Notes under the pieces: model-generated
Told to the model about the DNA's origin: nothing
Databases searched by the model: none
Seen by the model: only the letters and a program-made list of their open reading frames with translations
Source of the DNA: Microvirga sp. VF16
GTDB taxonomy: Bacteria; Pseudomonadota; Alphaproteobacteria; Rhizobiales; Beijerinckiaceae
NCBI RefSeq assembly: GCF_016864375.1
Contig: NZ_CP069357.1
Location: forward strand, 186,001 to 250,000
Reading direction: 5' to 3'
Length of the DNA stretch: 64,000 bases
Part shown: positions 26,765 to 35,593 of the stretch, one piece after another
How positions within the stretch are numbered: position 1 is the first letter of the stretch
Layout of the letters: the number at the start of each line of letters is the position of its first letter
Translations under genes and position numbers: made by a program

Positions 26765-27421
26765 TTACCCGCCGTTGACCAACGGCCACACCTCCAGAGC
26801 GCCGCGGTAGATCATCTCGACCGCGACATAGAGAATGATGGCAAGGCCCACATAGGCAATCCAGCGGTGCTTCTGCAGCAGGCGGGCAATGAAGCTCGCC
26901 GCCACGCCCATGAGAGCGATAGACAGGATCAGTCCGAAGATCAGCACGTTGGGATGCTCGCGGGCGGCGCCGGCCACCGCCAGCACGTTGTCGAGCGACA
27001 TCGACACGTCGGCAATGACGATTTGCCAGGCCGCCTGCGCGAAGGTCTTGCGCGGGGCGGCACCCGCGATCTTGCCGTCCTGGTCGAGGTCACGTCCCTC
27101 CAGAGCTTCCTCGCCCTGGATCTCCTCCGCGTGGCTGATGCGCAGCTCACGCCACATTTTCCAGCACACCCAGAGCAGCAGGATGCCGCCGGCCAGGAGC
27201 AGGCCGACGATCTGCAGGAGTTGGGTTGTCGCGGCGGCAAACCCGATACGCAGGACCGTGGCCGCGATGATTCCGATCAGGATGGCTTTCGCCCGCTGCT
27301 CCTTAGGCAGGCCGGCGGCGGCCAAGCCGATGACGATAGCGTTGTCACCCGCCAAGACCAGGTCGATCATGATCACTTGGAGGAGGGCGGAGAGGGCTTC
27401 TGTGGTGAAAAATTCGCTCAT
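26765..27421 (-). CDS. TerC/YjbE-family integral membrane protein
   Basis: 218 residues, about seven membrane segments. IMIDLVLAGDNAIVIGLAA and ADVSMSLDNVLAVAGAA carry the two conserved Asp-Asn pairs of the TerC family (PF03741), whose members export Mn2+ or co-translocationally metallate secreted proteins. The ATG at 27421 has GGGAG upstream and starts the family's usual N-terminus; the longer frame from 27487 lacks support. A structured leader lies 160 bases upstream. Confidence 0.9.
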   Translation of the reverse strand: MSEFFTTEALSALLQVIMIDLVLAGDNAIVIGLAAAGLPKEQRAKAILIGIIAATVLRIGFAAATTQLLQIVGLLLAGGILLLWVCWKMWRELRISHAEEIQGEEALEGRDLDQDGKIAGAAPRKTFAQAAWQIVIADVSMSLDNVLAVAGAAREHPNVLIFGLILSIALMGVAASFIARLLQKHRWIAYVGLAIILYVAVEMIYRGALEVWPLVNGG

Positions 27422-27579
27422 GTGGCTCCCGGTTGCATGAACAGGGGCAGCCGTCATGCCGTCTGGAACGACCGCAAGATGAACCACGCAGCATCAGCCC
27501 CCACCGGAAGGTGGAGCGCGTTGCGAAGCAAGTTACGGTCGGCAGAACGCCATGAGCCGGGCACCCGATTGGACATCCA

Positions 27580-27622
27580 GTCCGACATCGCAGTTCCTCG
27601 GAACTGCCAGAGGGGCCCGGCC
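27580..27622 (-). ncRNA. Structured leader element upstream of terC (copy 1)
   Basis: The minus strand shows GGGCCCCTCTGGCAGTTCC, then GGAACTGCGATG and TCGGAC. The central stem GCAGTTCC/GGAACTGC differs from copy 2 by paired changes that keep base pairing, while GGGCCCCTCTGG and GATGTCGGAC are invariant. This is what a conserved RNA structure looks like. TerC genes are known targets of metal-sensing leaders, so a cis-regulatory RNA is inferred. Confidence 0.65.
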
Positions 27623-27689
27623 TGGTGCACAACCTGTAAAGGCGAGATGACGTGAGCTCAAGGGGGAAATGAGCCACCTTGGGCCTAGA

Positions 27690-27780
27690 AGCTGCCCGGA
27701 CCTTTCCCTGCAGCCTGCTCAGAGCGAAGGGACTGCCAAAGGCAGCTCAGTTCCTTCGCCTTGTCTAGGAAGGTCCGAAA
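27690..27780. repeat. Nested inverted repeat at the edge of the IS1182 relic
   Basis: Outer arms CGGACCTTTCC (27697-27707) and GGAAGGTCCG (27768-27777) enclose inner arms GAAGGGACTG (27726-27735) and CAGTTCCTTC (27748-27757) with a single mismatch. It may be a bidirectional terminator or a folded element left at the element boundary. Confidence 0.5.
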
Positions 27781-27882
27781 CTGGCAGATTTCGTTGAAAA
27801 AGTCGGCACTCAAATGGCCTGAACAGCGACCAGCTTTGTTTGCTGAGGTCAGGACGATGATGAGCTGAGTGCCGGTATTCCA

Positions 27883-28930
27883 TCAGGCCGCAGACTTCAC
27901 CTGAACCGTTGTTGGAAGAGCCAGCTTAGCGAGCTTTCTGAGATTCTGGGCTGTTGCTGCCAGCAGGAACTCATCGTGAGCGCCGCATGGACCGCTCAGC
28001 CGCAGACGCCCCATCTTCAGGATCCGCTTGAGATGGGCAAACAGCATCTCGATGCGCTTGCGGCCCTGACGCGACCGCTCGAACGCCGGCGTGCCGGACA
28101 GCGCTCGAGCCACTTCCCGAGCATTCTCATAGATGCTGCGCGTGATCCTGCGGGTCGGTGTGTTGGGGCAGCAGCGCTCCTTGAGATGGCAGGGACCACA
28201 GTCAAAGGTGCTGCCCAGATAGAGCCTGTTCGTGCCCTCGTTCACAATTCGGCCGCTGGTCGTCAGCGTCTTGACCTCAGGACAGGTGTAGGTGTCCGCC
28301 TCAGGGTCATAGGTGAAGTCCGCCCGCGAGAAGGTGCCGTCCTGGCGCGTGGACTTGTCTATGACCGGAACATGGGGTTCGGTCTTCTGCTCCTCCACGA
28401 GTCAGTGCAGCATCTCCGCCGAGCCGTAGGCACTGTCGCCGGCCAGCCGCTCCGGCTTGAGGCCGAAGCGCTCAGCCGTGCGCTCGAGCATGGTGCGGGC
28501 AGCCCCGACTTCGGCCTGACGCACAGCACGAGAGGCTTCCACATCCACGATCCCGGCTGACTTGAGATCGATAAGGTAGTTGTCCGCATAGGCAAAGAAG
28601 GCTGGGCCACGCATCATACCGATCCACTGGGCGGCCGGATCCGAGGGTAAGACGAACCTCGGCTCGACCTCGGTTGCGGCGCCCCAGGCGGCCTCGTCCA
28701 GCGTGGCCAAGTACTCGCGCACGGCTCGCGGAGCGTCCTGAGGGTGGTCCAGCGCTGTCCAGTCGGAACCTGCCAGCGAACGCTGCTTGTTGGCATCAGC
28801 CTGGATCAGGCTCGCATCGACCGCAAAGCCTTCGCCACCCGCCAGTCTCTCGTCCAGGCACCGCTGCACCACCGCCTCGAACAGGTGACGGAACAGCTGG
28901 AACTGCCGTGGACTCACTTCTAGGAGCTGT
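27883..28930 (-). pseudogene. IS1182-family transposase, 5'-truncated with a nonsense codon
   Basis: Two same-frame pieces are separated by one TGA at 28402-28404. The upstream piece has FRHLFEAVVQRCLDERL, GEGFAVDASLIQADANK and GDSAYGSAEML; the downstream piece has EPHVPVIDKSTRQDGTFSR, CPNTPTRRITRSIYENAR, RSRQGRKRIEMLFAHLKRIL. The normal residue at the stop is Trp (TGG to TGA). About 100 N-terminal residues are missing beyond ~28930. Nothing here can transpose by itself. Confidence 0.85.
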
Positions 28931-29068
28931 AGTTACTACAGGATCAAGGGGAGGGCAGCGCCGAGCTGACATCGTCGATCAAGGACATTCGACAGCGTCG
29001 ATCCGACAGCCGTTCGTCGTTCTCTACTGCTCGTTAGCATGTTGCGTCAGTTGGGAACTCCGCGGGTG

Positions 29069-29191
29069 TTAAGTCAGCCAGAACCGGATGACGAGGCTGA
29101 CGGCTCCGGTCGTGCCGACGCCGGCGGCCCAGAGGCCGACGAACCACAGCCAGCGGCGCAGGGCGGAGTTTGGCGCGGTCACGGTGTCCAT
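29069..29191 (-). CDS. cydX: CydX-like small subunit of cytochrome bd (DUF2474)
   Basis: 40 residues with one membrane helix (WLWFVGLWAAGVGTTGAVSL), ending in IRFWLT. Its ATG overlaps the cydB stop by one base (ATGA), the classic position and coupling of CydX/CbdX-type subunits that stabilise the bd oxidase haems. DUF2474 proteins follow cydB in many proteobacteria. Confidence 0.8.
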   Translation of the reverse strand: MDTVTAPNSALRRWLWFVGLWAAGVGTTGAVSLVIRFWLT

Positions 29192-30198
29192 CAGTGATAT
29201 CCCTCGTGTCCCGTCTTGCCGCGGAACACCCAGTACGAGTAGCCGGTATAAGCGAGGATGATCGGGATCAGCACGCTCGCGCCGACCAGCATGAACTGAA
29301 GACTCGCGTGCGGCGCGGCCGCCTCATGGATGGTGACAGCGTTCGGCACCACGTGCGGGAACATGCTGACGCCGAGGCCAAGCAGGCAGAGGGCGAACAG
29401 CGCCAGCGTCAGCAGGAACGGCCAGTACTCCCAGCGACGAACCAGGCTGACCAGCAGCGTCCCGGAGCACAGGCCGACCAGCAGCGGCACCTGGGCGGTG
29501 AACAGCACCTGCGGCCAGGCAAACCAGCGCTCGTAGTAGGCGCCGCTGAGGAACGGCGTTGCCGCACTGACCAGACCGATGCAAACGATCAGCCCGAGGG
29601 CGAGCCTGCCAGCGAGGCGGAAGCTGTGGTCCTGGACGGCACCCTCGGTCTTCATCACCAGCCACGTCGCGCCAAGCAGAGCGTAGCCGATCACGAGGCT
29701 GAACCCGACGAGCAGGCTGAAGGGCGTGAGCCAATCCCACCAGCCGCCGGCATAGGAGCGTCCTTCCACCACGATGCCCTGGAGCAGGGCGCCGAGCGTG
29801 ATACCCTGCGCCAGCGTCGCGACGATCGATCCCGCCGTGAAGGCGAAGTCCCAGTAGCGGCGATGCCCGGGATCACGCCAGCGGAACTCGAAGGCGACGC
29901 CGCGGAAGATCAGCGCCAGCACCATGGCGACGATCGGAGCGTAAAGAGCCGGCAGGATGATGGCATAGGCGAGCGGAAAGGCCGCCATCAGGCCGCCACC
30001 GCCGAGCACGAGCCAGGTCTCGTTGCCGTCCCAGACGGGAGCGACCGAGTTCATGGCGCTGTCGCGCTCCGGTCCGGTACTGAAAAACGGGAACAGGATG
30101 CCGATGCCGAGATCGAAGCCGTCCATGACCACGTAGGCGAAGACCGCGAACGCGATGATGAAGGCCCAGAGGGTGGGAAGATCAAAAACGGGCATCAT
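29191..30198 (-). CDS. cydB: Cytochrome bd-type quinol oxidase subunit II
   Basis: 335 residues with about eight to nine membrane segments. The N-terminus PTLWAFIIAFAVFAYVVMDG and DLGIGILFPFF, then NEVAPVWDGNETWLV-like residues (NSVAPVWDGNETWLVLGGGG) are invariant in CydB/CioB. It starts 3 bases after cydA. With subunit I it forms the membrane-embedded quinol:O2 oxidoreductase. Confidence 0.93.
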   Translation of the reverse strand: MMPVFDLPTLWAFIIAFAVFAYVVMDGFDLGIGILFPFFSTGPERDSAMNSVAPVWDGNETWLVLGGGGLMAAFPLAYAIILPALYAPIVAMVLALIFRGVAFEFRWRDPGHRRYWDFAFTAGSIVATLAQGITLGALLQGIVVEGRSYAGGWWDWLTPFSLLVGFSLVIGYALLGATWLVMKTEGAVQDHSFRLAGRLALGLIVCIGLVSAATPFLSGAYYERWFAWPQVLFTAQVPLLVGLCSGTLLVSLVRRWEYWPFLLTLALFALCLLGLGVSMFPHVVPNAVTIHEAAAPHASLQFMLVGASVLIPIILAYTGYSYWVFRGKTGHEGYH

Positions 30199-30201
30199 GG
30201 T

Positions 30202-31626
30202 TCAGGCCTCCGCGCCGAGGGTGCGGGCCGGATCGACGGCCGGCGCCGGGGTGATGCCGGCGGTGCGGATGGGATGGTCGGGGCCTTCCTCGGGTCCGGT
30301 CTCGCCCGGATGCGGGGCCTTGCCCATGAGCTTGAGGATGTACCCGGTGCCGGCCCCGAACACGATGAAGTAGACCACGATGAAGGTCAGCAGCGACGCG
30401 GCGACAGCCGGGGCTTCGAGCGGCGAGGCCGAGGCCGCGGTCTTGAGCAGGCCGTAGACCGTGAAGGGCTGCCGCCCGACCTCCGTCGTGACCCAGCCTG
30501 CGATGACGGCCACGAAGCCCGCCGGACCCATAGCCAGCGCCAGCCAGTGCAGCGGGCGCCAGTCGTAAAGCCTGCCGCGGAAACGCGCCCACAGGCTGAG
30601 CATCCCAAGACCCAGCATCGCGAAGCCGAGCCCCACCATGACGCGGAAGGACCAGAACACCACGGGCACGTAGGGCCAGTTCGCACGGTCGAAGGTGTCG
30701 AGCCCTTTCAGCGGGGCATTCAGGTCGTGCTTGAGAATGAGCGAGGAGGCTTTCGGGATTTCGATGGCGTTACGCACCGTGCCGGCCTCCTGATCGGGGA
30801 TGCCGAACAGGATGAGGGGAGCGCCGTCCGGATGGCTTGTGAAGTGACCCTCCATCGCCATGACCTTGGCGGGTTGGTGCTCCAGCGTGTTGAGGCCGTG
30901 CATATCGCCGGCGAAGATCTGGAGCGGGGCGACGACGGCGATCATGCCCATCGCCATCGAGAACATCACCCGGGCGCCCTTGTTGGTGCGCTCGCGCAGG
31001 AGATGCCAGGCGCCGACACCGCCGACGACCAGGGCCGTGGTGAGGTAGGCGGCGAACACCGTATGCACCAGGCGATACGGGAAGGACGGGTTGAAGATGA
31101 TGACCCACCAGTCCTGGGGCACGAACTGCCCGGCCTCGTTGATGCCGTAGCCGACCGGGGTCTGCATCCAGCTATTGGCGGACAGGATCCAGAAGGCGGA
31201 GATAAACGTGCCGATGGCGACCGCAAGGGTCGCGGCGAAGTGCAGCCGCCGCCCGACCCGGCCCATGCCGAACAGCATGATGCCGAGGAATCCCGCCTCG
31301 AGGAAGAACGCGGTCATGACCTCATAGGCCATCAGCGGACCGATGACCGGTCCGGCCTTGTCGGAGAACACCGCCCAGTTGGTGCCGAACTGGTACGACA
31401 TGACAATGCCGGAGACCACGCCCATGGCAAACGCCAGGGCGAAGATCTTGAGCCAGTACTTGAACAGGTTGAGGTAGACCTCACGCCCGGTCCACAGCCA
31501 CAGCCCCTCGAGCACGGCGAGATAGCTCGCGAGCCCGATCGAGAACGACGGGAAGATGAAGTGGAACGAGACCGTGAAGGCAAACTGGAACCGCGCCAGG
31601 AGAAGCGCTTCGAACTGGTCAAACAT
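30202..31626 (-). CDS. cydA: Cytochrome bd-type quinol oxidase subunit I, CioA-like
   Basis: 474 residues, shorter than E. coli CydA (522) because the quinol-binding Q-loop is short, as in cyanide-insensitive CioA. Haem ligands are expected at the His of SFHFIFPSFS, at a second His near residue 185 and at the Met of the central region. QFGTNWAVFSDKAGPVIGPL and GWVTTEVGRQPFTVYG are diagnostic. The enzyme reduces O2 with quinol electrons without pumping protons, useful at low O2 or under sulfide, cyanide or NO stress. Confidence 0.93.
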   Translation of the reverse strand: MFDQFEALLLARFQFAFTVSFHFIFPSFSIGLASYLAVLEGLWLWTGREVYLNLFKYWLKIFALAFAMGVVSGIVMSYQFGTNWAVFSDKAGPVIGPLMAYEVMTAFFLEAGFLGIMLFGMGRVGRRLHFAATLAVAIGTFISAFWILSANSWMQTPVGYGINEAGQFVPQDWWVIIFNPSFPYRLVHTVFAAYLTTALVVGGVGAWHLLRERTNKGARVMFSMAMGMIAVVAPLQIFAGDMHGLNTLEHQPAKVMAMEGHFTSHPDGAPLILFGIPDQEAGTVRNAIEIPKASSLILKHDLNAPLKGLDTFDRANWPYVPVVFWSFRVMVGLGFAMLGLGMLSLWARFRGRLYDWRPLHWLALAMGPAGFVAVIAGWVTTEVGRQPFTVYGLLKTAASASPLEAPAVAASLLTFIVVYFIVFGAGTGYILKLMGKAPHPGETGPEEGPDHPIRTAGITPAPAVDPARTLGAEA

Positions 31627-31627
31627 C

Positions 31628-32209
31628 CTACTGGTCCTTGGCGTCGTTACGGCGCTTCTTCGATCCCGGCACGACGAAGAGGCGATCCTTCATCTCCAGG
31701 ATCTTCTGCACCTTCGAGCCCAGCGTCAGGAGCTGGATAAGGCGCTCGGTGTCGAGGCGTTGCACGTCGGCGTACCAGCCTGTCAGCAGCTCGAAGAGAT
31801 CGTGCATCTCGCGCATGCGTTCCTGCGCATGGCGCTCCTCAACGCTGGCGGGCTCTTGCATGAGTACTTCGCGCAAGAGCGTCATGGTCGGGTCGATCTC
31901 CCGCTTTTTGCGTTCCTCGACGAGCGTTCGAACGATCTGCCAGATGTCATCCGGAGTGGCGAAGTAGTCGCGCCGGTCACCGGGCTTGTGCTGGAGCCGG
32001 ACCAGGTTCCACGCCTGCAACTCCTTGAGGCCCATGCTCACATTGGAGCGGGAGACGCCGAGCCGCTCGACGATGTCCTCAGCGTTCAGCGGCTCCTTGG
32101 AGAGGTACAGCAGGGCGTAGATCTGGCCGACGGTGCGGTTGATGCCCCAGCGGGAGCCCATCTCGCCGAAATGCAGCACGAAGGTCTGGACGAGTGGCGG
32201 CAGGTTCAT
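31628..32209 (-). CDS. GbsR/MarR-type transcriptional regulator of the cyd operon
   Basis: 193 residues. An N-terminal winged helix (GQIYALLYLSKEPLNAEDI, LGVSRSNVSMGLKELQAW, wing at HKPGDRRDYFATP) is followed by a helical dimerisation tail. This is the GbsR (PF12802-like) layout. Its stop is one base from the cydA start, so it is the first gene of a four-gene operon. A perfect palindrome lies 13 bases upstream of its ATG, so autorepression is likely. The signal is unknown. Confidence 0.85.
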   Translation of the reverse strand: MNLPPLVQTFVLHFGEMGSRWGINRTVGQIYALLYLSKEPLNAEDIVERLGVSRSNVSMGLKELQAWNLVRLQHKPGDRRDYFATPDDIWQIVRTLVEERKKREIDPTMTLLREVLMQEPASVEERHAQERMREMHDLFELLTGWYADVQRLDTERLIQLLTLGSKVQKILEMKDRLFVVPGSKKRRNDAKDQ

Positions 32210-32221
32210 GATGATTCCGAA

Positions 32222-32241
32222 ATTTCAGAATTTTCTGAAAT
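32222..32241. promoter_or_regulatory. Palindromic operator of the GbsR-cyd operon
   Basis: ATTTCAGA and TCTGAAAT form a perfect inverted repeat with a 4-base spacer, 13 bases upstream of the regulator start codon. The position would block transcription or ribosome loading when bound. Assignment to this regulator is inferred from proximity. Confidence 0.65.
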
Positions 32242-32617
32242 ATCGGGCGGAAATCGACCGACGTCAAGGCACGCGTCAATCGTGCTGGAAGAATGACATG
32301 AGGTACCTGCGAGGGTTCATCAGGCCCGAGAGCCGTGTCGGCTTCAACGATCGTCTAGAGCCGTCAGCACCGGACGTCGACGTGAGCAGGTAATTGCGCG
32401 GAATGCAAATGCCGGTTTTCTAACAGATAGCAGCACTATGCGCACCTACATCCGGGCTTGTGACAGGGCGTGCCAAGCGCGGACAGAGTGGACAGGTCAT
32501 CGGGGCAGCCAAGCTGGGCAGGGCACGGGTGGCGGCGGCCAAAGCGGCCAGCGCGGGAGTGCCAGCAAATGAGCTCCGCAGCAAGCGCCGCGAGAGCCCT
32601 GAGGACTCCTGGCCAAC

Positions 32618-32757
32618 GGAGAGCATGAGGTTGGGTGGGGTCAGCTATGCAACCCCTTGAGGGCAGCCCCTCTTTGATGGGCGGACTACGTGTTGCGATG
32701 GGCGGATCTCCTGAAGCCGCTTCATCGCGGGTGCCCCACAAACCCTTATCCTCCCCC
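32618..32757 (+). repeat. Dispersed element, family R2
   Basis: Starts GGAGAGCATGAGG and ends in the inverted GCCCCACAAACCCTTATCCT, 140 bases. The interior is the reverse complement of the copy at 10559 with moderate divergence. Located in the ~700-base gap between the cyd regulator and the histidine kinase; nothing else was seen in that gap. Confidence 0.7.
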
Positions 32758-32917
32758 ATGAGCAGACGGCCCACTGGCAATACGAAGGCAGCGTCATGGG
32801 AGAAGTGCATCTCATCAAATAGGCATTTGGCGTCGACGCGATCTGAACCAGCCAACTCGAACCTCTTCTGTACCTTCCGACATTCTTTGCAACAGAGTCC
32901 AGTTCCCGATCACGATA

Positions 32918-34330
32918 TCATTGGCAAGGCTTACTCCTCGGAAATGCGACTAAAGCGCGAAGCCCCCCTTCCGGCCGGTTCGACAGAATAACTCGACCCG
33001 CGTGGGCACGAATGATGGACAGGGCAATCGCAAGGCCCAATCCTATTCCTCCAGTTTCCCGACTTCGCGAACTCTCAATTCGATAGAGCGGCTCGAAAAC
33101 GTGCGTGAGTTCCTCCTCAGGAATTCCGGGACCTGTGTCATCAATGGTGATTTCGATCCCTCTCGGCGTCTCGTGGATCGCAACCGTCGCGCTGCCACCA
33201 TATTTCACCGCATTGTCGATCAAGTTGGTCAGTGCCCGTTTGAGCGTCGCTGGATCGCATGCGTAGATGACGGGTTGAGCGGCATCCATGCTCACCGGGA
33301 GGCCGCCATCGGCAAGATCGTCCGTGATACTTGTGACCAGGGCGGTGAGATCGGTGGGCCGACGTGGTGCCTGCCTCGCACTGCCACTCGCGAATTCGAG
33401 CGTCGCGGCGACCATAGAGTCCAGATCCGCTATGGTCGACAGCATCTTCTCACGTTCGACTGGATCTTCGACATTCTCCGCCCGTAGCCTCAAGAGCGTC
33501 AGCGGCGTGCGGAAATCATGAGAGATGGCAGCCAGCATCTTCGTGCGATCGTCGATCATCCCGCGCACACGCGACTGCATGGCGTTGAAGGCCCGCGCGG
33601 CCTGCCGGGTCTCGACTGTTCCGACCTCCGGCATCGGCGGAGCATTCAAGTCCTCACCGAGCCTGCGAGCGGCCTTCGACAGGGCCGTCAGCGGCGCCGT
33701 GACCCGGCGCACGACCCAGATCGCCACCAGAATGGTGATCACCGCCATGATCCCCATCGACACAAGGAAGCGCAGCGAGAAGGCGGCGCCGCTTTCTGGC
33801 AGGACCGTTGCAAAGGTGAGCCACTGTCCATCCTGCAACGGAATGGCGACCTGCAACTCGCGAAATCCCGCGAACGGTCCCAAGCCGCCCAACCCGTGCA
33901 TCATTGGGTTCCGGTCCATCATCCGCTGAGCCATGCCGAACATCATGCCTCGAGGTTGCGATGCCGAGACCAGCGGCTCGGCAGCCCCGTCCAGGGACAA
34001 CCGTTCGATGAGAAGCTGCTTCAAGGCCTCGGCGGCCGGCGCATCCTCGTCGGTCAGTGCTGCCCGGGGCGGCTCCGCCGACAGCGCCAGGTTAAACGTC
34101 TCCTCGCTCGAGGCCATGACGATGCGGGCCCGCCATTCGCTGGGCGCGTCTCGCACCAGCCGCGTCAGGTTCGTGATGCGTTGAGCGATCACAAGGCCAC
34201 CGACCGCACGCACGATCTGTCCGCGGTCGGCGCTGTATATCCATGAGCCCACCAGATGGGAGGCAATGAGTCCGGCCAGGAGCACGAACAAGGTCTGGCC
34301 GAACAGGCTCCGAGGAATCAGGCGCATCAT
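32918..34330 (-). CDS. Sensor histidine kinase, EnvZ/CpxA-like
   Basis: 470 residues. A membrane segment at ~10-28, a ~140-residue periplasmic sensor with a Met-rich patch (QPRGMMFGMAQRMMDRNPMM), a second segment (~185-205), HAMP, HisKA with AAISHDFRTPLTLLRLRAEN (phospho-His), and HATPase with NLIDNAVKYGG and IDDTGPGIPEE. The start overlaps the response regulator by 4 bases. The Met-rich sensor patch, together with the Met-rich Spy-like neighbour, suggests copper or envelope stress as the signal (inference). Confidence 0.92.
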   Translation of the reverse strand: MMRLIPRSLFGQTLFVLLAGLIASHLVGSWIYSADRGQIVRAVGGLVIAQRITNLTRLVRDAPSEWRARIVMASSEETFNLALSAEPPRAALTDEDAPAAEALKQLLIERLSLDGAAEPLVSASQPRGMMFGMAQRMMDRNPMMHGLGGLGPFAGFRELQVAIPLQDGQWLTFATVLPESGAAFSLRFLVSMGIMAVITILVAIWVVRRVTAPLTALSKAARRLGEDLNAPPMPEVGTVETRQAARAFNAMQSRVRGMIDDRTKMLAAISHDFRTPLTLLRLRAENVEDPVEREKMLSTIADLDSMVAATLEFASGSARQAPRRPTDLTALVTSITDDLADGGLPVSMDAAQPVIYACDPATLKRALTNLIDNAVKYGGSATVAIHETPRGIEITIDDTGPGIPEEELTHVFEPLYRIESSRSRETGGIGLGLAIALSIIRAHAGRVILSNRPEGGLRALVAFPRSKPCQ

Positions 34331-35046
34331 TCAGGGGTCACCTCAGGGGCGAACATATAGCCGCCGCCCCACACCGTCTTGATGATCTTCGGTTCGTTGG
34401 GATCCTCTTCCAGTTTCTTGCGCAGGCGGCTCACCTGGGTATCGATGCTCCGGTCGAAGGAGCCGGCAGCCCGTCCCCGGGCCAGATCCAGGAGCTGATC
34501 ACGGCTGAGTACGCGCTGGGGGCGCTCGATCAACGCCATCAAAAGGTCGAACTCGCCCGTGCTCAGAGGCACCGTGACGCCGTCCCCGCGCAGGAGTTCT
34601 CTCGCGCCGGTGTCGAGCTGCCAACGGTCGAATGAATAGCGCTTGGCGCGCTGAGGCTTGTCGGCTGTTCCATCATTCCGGGTGCGACGCAGGACAGCTC
34701 TGATCCGGGCGATCAGCTCGCGGCTGCCGAAGGGCTTTGCGATGTAGTCGTCCGCACCCAGCTCGAGGCCGACGACCCGATCGATCTCGTCTCCCTTCGC
34801 GGTCAGCATGATGATCGGGATGCTCGATTCAGCGCGCAATGCGCGGCAGAGCGAGAGCCCGTCCTCCCCGGGCAGCATCAGGTCGAGGATGATCAGGTTG
34901 ATGCGAGCGTCAGCCATGATCTTTCGCATCGCTCGCCCATCGGCGGCAACACTGATGCGAAAGCCCTCAGTGGCCAGGGCACGCGAAACCAGTTCGCGGA
35001 TTTCGCGATGGTCGTCAACAATCAGGATATGAGGGCTGCTTTGCAT
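34327..35046 (-). CDS. OmpR-family response regulator
   Basis: 239 residues. Receiver with phospho-Asp in LIILDLMLPGEDGLSLC, acidic pair in LIVDDHRE, Lys in YIAKPFGSRELIARI; C-terminal winged helix with DRSIDTQVSRLRKKLEEDP and KTVWGGGYMF. The ATG at 35046 is chosen because the receiver begins right after it. The gene is divergent from the small membrane protein and the Spy-like gene, which are likely targets. Confidence 0.93.
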   Translation of the reverse strand: MQSSPHILIVDDHREIRELVSRALATEGFRISVAADGRAMRKIMADARINLIILDLMLPGEDGLSLCRALRAESSIPIIMLTAKGDEIDRVVGLELGADDYIAKPFGSRELIARIRAVLRRTRNDGTADKPQRAKRYSFDRWQLDTGARELLRGDGVTVPLSTGEFDLLMALIERPQRVLSRDQLLDLARGRAAGSFDRSIDTQVSRLRKKLEEDPNEPKIIKTVWGGGYMFAPEVTPE

Positions 35047-35225
35047 GACGGTGCTCTTAATCGAAGAGCGACGACCCTGCCGGGAAAAGTTGAAACGAAC
35101 TTTGGCCAAGGGCGCGCCGGACACATCTTGTCACAAAAGGGCCCTGCTCCGAAAAACTTAAGTGACATCCTCCACGGCAGATGGTCGCGAACAGCGGAGA
35201 CCACCGCTGCCTTGTGGAGAAGATC

Positions 35226-35483
35226 ATGACCAAGAACGCAAAACTGGCTACCGGGGCAACCGTCGCACTGCTCGTCAGCCTCGCGACAATGACCATGTTA
35301 CACACTTACGGTCCGAACCCCTCCTTCACATCCCCCGGTTCCCAGGGACCGCATCCCATGACAGCCATGTGGTCCGAGATGGGGTGGCTGATGGCACTTG
35401 GGCCGATTGCGATGATCCTGTTCTTCGGGGGCATCCTGACCTTGACCGTCCTGCTGGTCCGGTCGCTCGCAAAGCCAAGCTGA
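35226..35483 (+). CDS. Small two-helix membrane protein
   Basis: 85 residues. Hydrophobic segments at ~8-24 and ~55-78 (LGPIAMILFFGGILTLTVLL) flank a periplasmic loop with PHPMTAMWSEMGW. GGAGA lies 6 bases before the ATG. No family recognised, but the C-terminal helix resembles SHOCT-less short membrane proteins often found beside copper genes. Divergent from the OmpR-type regulator. Confidence 0.65.
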   Translation: MTKNAKLATGATVALLVSLATMTMLHTYGPNPSFTSPGSQGPHPMTAMWSEMGWLMALGPIAMILFFGGILTLTVLLVRSLAKPS

Positions 35484-35593
35484 CACGAGCATTCTCTTGG
35501 CTTTGGGCCAAATCAGCCACATCGCATCTGAAACGGAAAGCGGACCCATTCTTTCCCGAACTCAGGGGTCGGGTCCAACAAGGAGAGCCTGTC

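Noticed and set aside
26561..27622. yybP-ykoY (manganese) riboswitch before terC
   Set aside because: The conserved loop sequences of that riboswitch are not present; only the gene type fits. A different TerC-linked RNA motif is more likely.
29170..31740. An 856-codon open frame on the plus strand opposite cydAB
   Set aside because: It is the antisense shadow of two well-defined, codon-biased oxidase genes; its residues are low-complexity Arg/Asp/Glu/Gln without motifs.
35162..35593. Extension of the Spy-like gene 144 codons upstream
   Set aside because: The signal peptide and ribosome site place the start at 35594, and the extension overlaps the small membrane protein in another frame.
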